Shown piece after piece: positions 8,080 through 10,120 of a stretch of 10,120 nt of DNA. Position 1 is the stretch's first letter; each line of letters starts with the position of its first letter. Source of the DNA: Alphaproteobacteria bacterium. Its GTDB lineage: Bacteria > Pseudomonadota > Alphaproteobacteria > Rhizobiales > Devosiaceae. The position numbers and the translations under genes are program-made. A model generated the notes under the pieces. It made no database searches, was not told the origin of the DNA, and worked only from the letters and a program-made list of their open reading frames with translations. The DNA lies in contig JAHJOS010000579.1 of the NCBI GenBank assembly GCA_018820005.1, forward strand, positions 1 through 10,120, written 5' to 3'.

Positions 8080-8121
8080 TTACGCAGCGAGAGCGACTGG
8101 AGCCTTATTGTTGTCATTTGC
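8080..8121 (-). other. tmRNA tag reading frame (encodes ANDNNKAPVALAA)
   Basis: From the resume codon GCA (8121-8119) the frame reads 13 codons, ANDNNKAPVALAA, then TAA (8082-8080). With the alanine carried on the tmRNA, the tag added to stalled proteins would be A-ANDNNKAPVALAA. The AND start and the hydrophobic LAA end are the parts read by SspB and ClpX respectively in known systems; the middle is lineage-variable. Confidence 0.93.
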
Positions 8122-8206
8122 AACTATAAGTTTCGGACCGATAACGGTGGTACCTCACCGAGCAAAAGCACACCCTATACACCCTCGTCGATCCTGTCTC
8201 GCCCCC

Positions 8207-8232
8207 ATTGGCTGCCCCCCGGCGGGGATAGA
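8207..8232 (-). other. Intervening segment between tmRNA acceptor and coding pieces
   Basis: These 26 bases separate the encoded CCA end of the acceptor piece from the first base of the coding piece. They must be removed to give the two-part mature RNA. They include CCCC-GCC-GGGG, a small hairpin that could expose the processing sites. The boundaries follow directly from the acceptor-stem pairing. Confidence 0.8.
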
Positions 8233-8316
8233 TGGTGGAGGCGCCGGGGACTGCCCCCGGGTCCGAATGGTTTATTACGATGACAATTTATCGCCATATC
8301 TCTTGCGAGCAGTTTC

Positions 8317-8345
8317 TATATAGGCGCGCTGTGCCGCCGATGCAA
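8317..8345 (-). promoter_or_regulatory. Putative ssrA promoter
   Basis: On the minus strand TTGCAT (8345-8340) and TATATA (8322-8317) are separated by 17 bases. Transcription would start near 8310, just before the tmRNA acceptor piece, giving an acceptor RNA of about 78 bases. The -10 is good; the -35 keeps only TTG. Its position relative to the RNA is the best argument. Confidence 0.6.
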
Positions 8346-8417
8346 ATGGCCAACGGCGTTTTGATCGGCTGTTAAGAAGGTTGCGGCACTCTGCCACCCT
8401 CACCGGGGGGCAGGGCT

Positions 8418-8936
8418 ATGGCACGACAGGGATTGGCGCGGCGCGACCGCTTGGGCGGCCTGGTTTTCCCGCTCATGCTGCTGGCGGCGGCGGGGCTGGG
8501 TGGCCTCGTGTCGCTGGTGCTGAGCGGTCAGTCCCTGTCCGATGTCCTGCTCGGTACGCCCATGGTGGCCACCAGAACGACCTTGGTGGCGCAACGGGCC
8601 TTTCCGATCTGTGCCGGCGGCACAAGAGTTACCTGCGTGGTTGATGGCGATACATTCTGGCTCGATGGCATCAAGGTGCGCATTGCCGATATCGATACGC
8701 CCGAAGTCAGCGAGCCCTCCTGTGCCGGCGAGGCTGCGCTGGGCGCTCGGGCCACCAACCGCCTGGCCGAACTGCTGGTTGCCGGGCCCTTCGACATGAG
8801 GACGGCCGACCGGGACGAGGATCGCTATGGCCGCAAGTTGCGACTGGTCTATCGCGATGGGGAATCGCTGGGCGCTATGCTGGTGCGCGATGGTCTGGCC
8901 CGGACCTGGGACGGCGCGCGCCACAGTTGGTGCTAG
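8418..8936 (+). CDS. Membrane-anchored thermonuclease (SNase-like) family protein
   Basis: The 172-residue product has a basic N-terminus, one hydrophobic segment (about 12-36), a spacer, and a staphylococcal-nuclease-like domain (about 66-168, PF00565). The motifs are CVVDGDTFWLDGIKVRIADIDTPE (only its ends matter here: DGD at 76-78, R88, D93, E96) and DRYGRKLRLVY (135-145, R139). These match the catalytic Arg35, Asp40, Glu43 and Arg87 of the staphylococcal enzyme, so a calcium-dependent phosphodiesterase is plausible. The single hydrophobic segment suggests a membrane-anchored, outward-facing protein; cleavage as a signal peptide is possible. Cys65, Cys73 and Cys102 could form a disulphide. 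The ATG at 8418 has a G-run at 8405-8410. The gene diverges from ssrA. Many alphaproteobacterial members are annotated simply as thermonuclease family protein; the substrate is not known. Confidence 0.88.
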   Translation: MARQGLARRDRLGGLVFPLMLLAAAGLGGLVSLVLSGQSLSDVLLGTPMVATRTTLVAQRAFPICAGGTRVTCVVDGDTFWLDGIKVRIADIDTPEVSEPSCAGEAALGARATNRLAELLVAGPFDMRTADRDEDRYGRKLRLVYRDGESLGAMLVRDGLARTWDGARHSWC

Positions 8937-9082
8937 CGCGACCCATGGGGCAGCACAAAGGGGCTTGCCTAGAGATTGGGCACCGTCTGGCGCACGTCAG
9001 CAATGTGCCTGTGGCGGGTGCCGGATGGCCAGAAAATCGTTTATCCTGAGATGGTTGTCTGCGGCGGCGCGGGATGGCTATC

Positions 9083-9253
9083 ATGTCTTGGTTGCGTATT
9101 CCGCTGTGGGGCGGACAGGTGAAGGTCAAGCCGAAATACCAGATGCGTTGGGCCGAGCGGGCCGGTCTGGTCCCCAAGCTCAACTTTGGCCTGTTCATCA
9201 TTTCCTGGTGGAGCCGCGACGCTCTGGAACGCGACAAGCGCAACCAGAACTAG
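9083..9253 (+). CDS. Small hypothetical protein, 56 residues
   Basis: I do not recognise this protein. It starts at ATG 9083 with GGGATGG about six bases upstream; an ATG at 9074 would add three residues but sits directly on its G-run. The composition looks coding: third positions are mostly G or C, and the protein is rich in Trp, Lys and Arg (RIPLWGGQVKVKPKYQMRW near the N-terminus). A short hydrophobic patch LNFGLFIISWW (33-43) is followed by a charged tail DALERDKRNQN. It might touch a membrane but is too short and charged for a clear call. It lies between the nuclease gene and the convergent YdeI-type gene, with 25 bases to the latter. Confidence 0.55.
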   Translation: MSWLRIPLWGGQVKVKPKYQMRWAERAGLVPKLNFGLFIISWWSRDALERDKRNQN

Positions 9254-9278
9254 TCCAGGCCAGGGTACCTCTGCGGCG

Positions 9279-9521
9279 CTATCGGCCGGTCCAGGCCATT
9301 CCCATATAGACGTCACCAGCAGCCAGTTCATCGAGCATCTGCGCCAGATGCCGCTGCTTGGTGTCGGCGCGTTTCACCTTGTTGATCCACAGCAGATAGT
9401 CATTTCGCTGATAGGCGGGCCGGGCGTCATAGGCTCTGGTGAGCCCGCGGACCTCCAGCGCGGCGCGGACGAAGTCCGGCATGGGCTCACGCGGTCGAAG
9501 GGCGCGCAGCACCGGGCTCAT
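9279..9521 (-). CDS. YdeI/OmpD-associated family protein (OmdA-like)
   Basis: This 80-residue protein matches the conserved C-terminal part of the YdeI/OmpD-associated family (PF13376). It has PMPDFVRAALEVRGL (13-27), ARPAYQRNDYLLWINKVKRA (33-52), TKQRHLAQMLDEL (54-66) and the family end VYMGMAWTG. Full YdeI-like proteins are about twice as long, but short single-domain members exist. The family has been linked to bacteriocin protection and stress responses; the molecular role is unknown. I prefer the ATG at 9521, with GGAG eight bases upstream (9530-9533); an in-frame ATG at 9539 lacks a ribosome site. The start overlaps the stop of a tiny upstream frame as ATGA. Confidence 0.85.
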   Translation of the reverse strand: MSPVLRALRPREPMPDFVRAALEVRGLTRAYDARPAYQRNDYLLWINKVKRADTKQRHLAQMLDELAAGDVYMGMAWTGR

Positions 9522-9562
9522 GACTGTGTCTCCGACCATTCTGCTGCTGTATTTTGCTGCAT
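9518..9562 (-). CDS. Possible 14-residue leader ORF of the YdeI-type gene
   Basis: The frame reads MQQNTAAEWSETQS from ATG 9562 and its TGA (9520-9518) overlaps the ATG of the next gene as ATGA. A full AAGGAG ribosome site (9571-9576) stands eight bases upstream, the strongest one in this stretch. An in-frame ATG at 9568 is too close to that site. The layout suggests translational coupling; the peptide itself resembles nothing I know, and chance is a real alternative. Confidence 0.3.
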   Translation of the reverse strand: MQQNTAAEWSETQS

Positions 9563-9567
9563 CGCCA

Positions 9568-9645
9568 TCACTCCTTCAGGTTCAGTTGCTCCAGATTGCG
9601 CCGACACTGCTGACAGGGTCCGGCAGCGCTGGCTGAGGTATTCAT
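9568..9645 (-). CDS. Possible 25-residue ORF with a CxxC pair
   Basis: From ATG 9645 a frame of 25 codons reads MNTSASAAGPCQQCRR and on to LNLKE. Its TGA (9570-9568) overlaps a downstream ATG as TGATG. The CQQC pair is suggestive of metal or redox chemistry but proves nothing at this length. There is only a weak ribosome site (GAGCGG) before the ATG. It may be a leader peptide, a gene remnant or chance. Confidence 0.2.
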   Translation of the reverse strand: MNTSASAAGPCQQCRRNLEQLNLKE

Positions 9646-9743
9646 TTACCGCTCAATGGCACGACGATGCGGCGGGCCTGCCCATGGCGGTGGTGGCACT
9701 GGAAGGCGTATAGATCGAGCACGACAAGTCGGAAGCATGCATC

Positions 9744-10120
9744 ATGAACGACAATACAATCGACAAATCCACCGAGCGGTTGATCCGTGCCGCCGAGCGA
9801 TTTCTGGGCAAGGGCGAAAAGACGCTGACCAAGCGCGAGCGCAAGGTGCTGGAGCATGCGCTGGGCACCCATGCGCTGGCCAGCGATGCCAGCGCGGCGT
9901 TCGACGACAAATCCAGCTTCGGACAGCGACTGGCCGACAAGGTGGCCGCGTTTGGCGGTTCATGGTCGTTTCTGATCGGGTTCGGCGTGGTGCTGCTCGC
10001 CTGGGTCAGCGTCAATCTGCTTTTGGCCCGGGCGGCGCCAGACCCGTTTCCCTTCATCTTTCTCAATCTGATCCTGTCCATGGTGGCGGCCATCCAGGCG
10101 CCTGTCATCATGATGAGCCA
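9744..10120 (+). CDS. DUF1003 domain membrane protein, N-terminal part (runs off the window)
   Basis: The frame is open for 125 codons to the window edge. After a charged, probably helical N-terminus (KGEKTLTKRERKVLEHAL near 23-40), the DUF1003 signature begins at FGQRLADKVAAFGGSW (about 60-75). One membrane helix follows (FLIGFGVVLLAWVSVNLLL), then DPFPFIFLNLILS and MVAAIQAPVIMMS as the second helix. The family consists of inner-membrane proteins of unknown function, usually with a coiled-coil tail after the second helix, which here would lie outside the window. GGAAG (9731-9735) stands eight bases before the ATG. An ATG at 9737 is out of frame. Confidence 0.88.
   Translation, partial: MNDNTIDKSTERLIRAAERFLGKGEKTLTKRERKVLEHALGTHALASDASAAFDDKSSFGQRLADKVAAFGGSWSFLIGFGVVLLAWVSVNLLLARAAPDPFPFIFLNLILSMVAAIQAPVIMMS

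Larger units (their letters stand above)
7995..8310 (-). ncRNA. ssrA: Two-piece (circularly permuted) transfer-messenger RNA precursor
   Basis: tmRNA rescues stalled ribosomes by adding a degradation tag. On the minus strand the gene is permuted, as in other alphaproteobacteria: an acceptor piece (about 8310-8233) ends in an encoded CCA (8235-8233). A 26-base intervening segment follows (8232-8207), then the coding piece from GGGGGCG (8206-8200). The acceptor stem pairs GGGGGCG with CGCCTCC (8243-8237), seven pairs with the third a G-U wobble, the identity element for alanyl-tRNA synthetase. The T-arm is CCGGG-GGCAGTC-CCCGG (8260-8244). AGACAGGATCGACGAG after the acceptor strand fits the tmRNA D-arm. 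The tag frame is 8121-8080. A hairpin (8020-8015 with 8000-7995) may mark the 3' end. Both outer ends are estimates: the 5' end comes from the promoter position, the 3' end from the hairpin. Confidence 0.93.

Noticed and set aside
8108..8323. A 71-codon plus-strand frame between sspB and the nuclease gene
   Set aside because: It lies wholly opposite the tmRNA gene, whose acceptor stem, CCA end and tag account for the sequence.
8983..9027. Inverted GGCACC/GGTGCC after the nuclease gene, considered as a terminator
   Set aside because: The stem is only six pairs with a loop of over 30 bases and no T-tract follows.
9186..9713. A 175-codon plus-strand frame across the small ORF end and the YdeI-type gene
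   Set aside because: It starts inside the small ORF and runs antisense to the YdeI-type protein, whose family motifs are clear. The last residues before 9713 look protein-like but have no start of their own.

Overview
The window looks like chromosomal core sequence of a GC-rich alphaproteobacterium, most likely in the Hyphomicrobiales and possibly near Devosia. The signs are a circularly permuted two-piece tmRNA, an alpha-type SspB adaptor, a small rhizobial-type ribbon-helix-helix protein, a very long AsmA protein, and a PHO box of the CTGTCAC-N4-CTGTCAC kind. I see no transposase, integrase, CRISPR array or tRNA gene, and nothing that marks a mobile island. The placement rests on family recognition only.

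Layout. Positions 1-918 (minus) hold the N-terminal 306 residues of a UvrD/PcrA DNA helicase, cut by the window edge. A divergent intergenic region (919-1119) carries a sigma-70-like promoter for the helicase and a PHO box facing the other way. Positions 1120-3294 (plus) encode a secreted protein that joins a beta-propeller-like half to a phytase-like esterase half, followed by a strong hairpin terminator. Positions 3489-7157 (plus) encode a 1222-residue AsmA-family envelope protein with an unusual octad-repeat tail. It meets a minus-strand pair tail to tail: the RHH protein (7150-7383) and sspB (7393-7881). Upstream of sspB on the same strand lies ssrA (about 7995-8310), the permuted tmRNA gene with tag ANDNNKAPVALAA. 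Divergent from ssrA is a membrane-anchored thermonuclease-like protein (8418-8936, plus), then an unrecognised 56-residue ORF (9083-9253, plus). A YdeI/OmpD-associated family protein (9279-9521, minus) may be preceded by two tiny overlapping ORFs. The window ends in a DUF1003 membrane protein (from 9744, plus), cut at the edge.

Two stretches join up functionally. First, ssrA encodes the degradation tag and the next gene on the same strand encodes SspB, the adaptor that delivers tagged proteins to ClpXP, so tag and tag-reader are neighbours. Second, the PHO box in front of a signal-peptide-bearing phytase-like protein suggests a phosphate-starvation-induced periplasmic or secreted enzyme. The most useful items for follow-up are the ssrA-sspB pairing, the unexplained complementarity between the two tmRNA pieces, the PHO box, and the small ORFs at 9083-9253 and 9518-9645.
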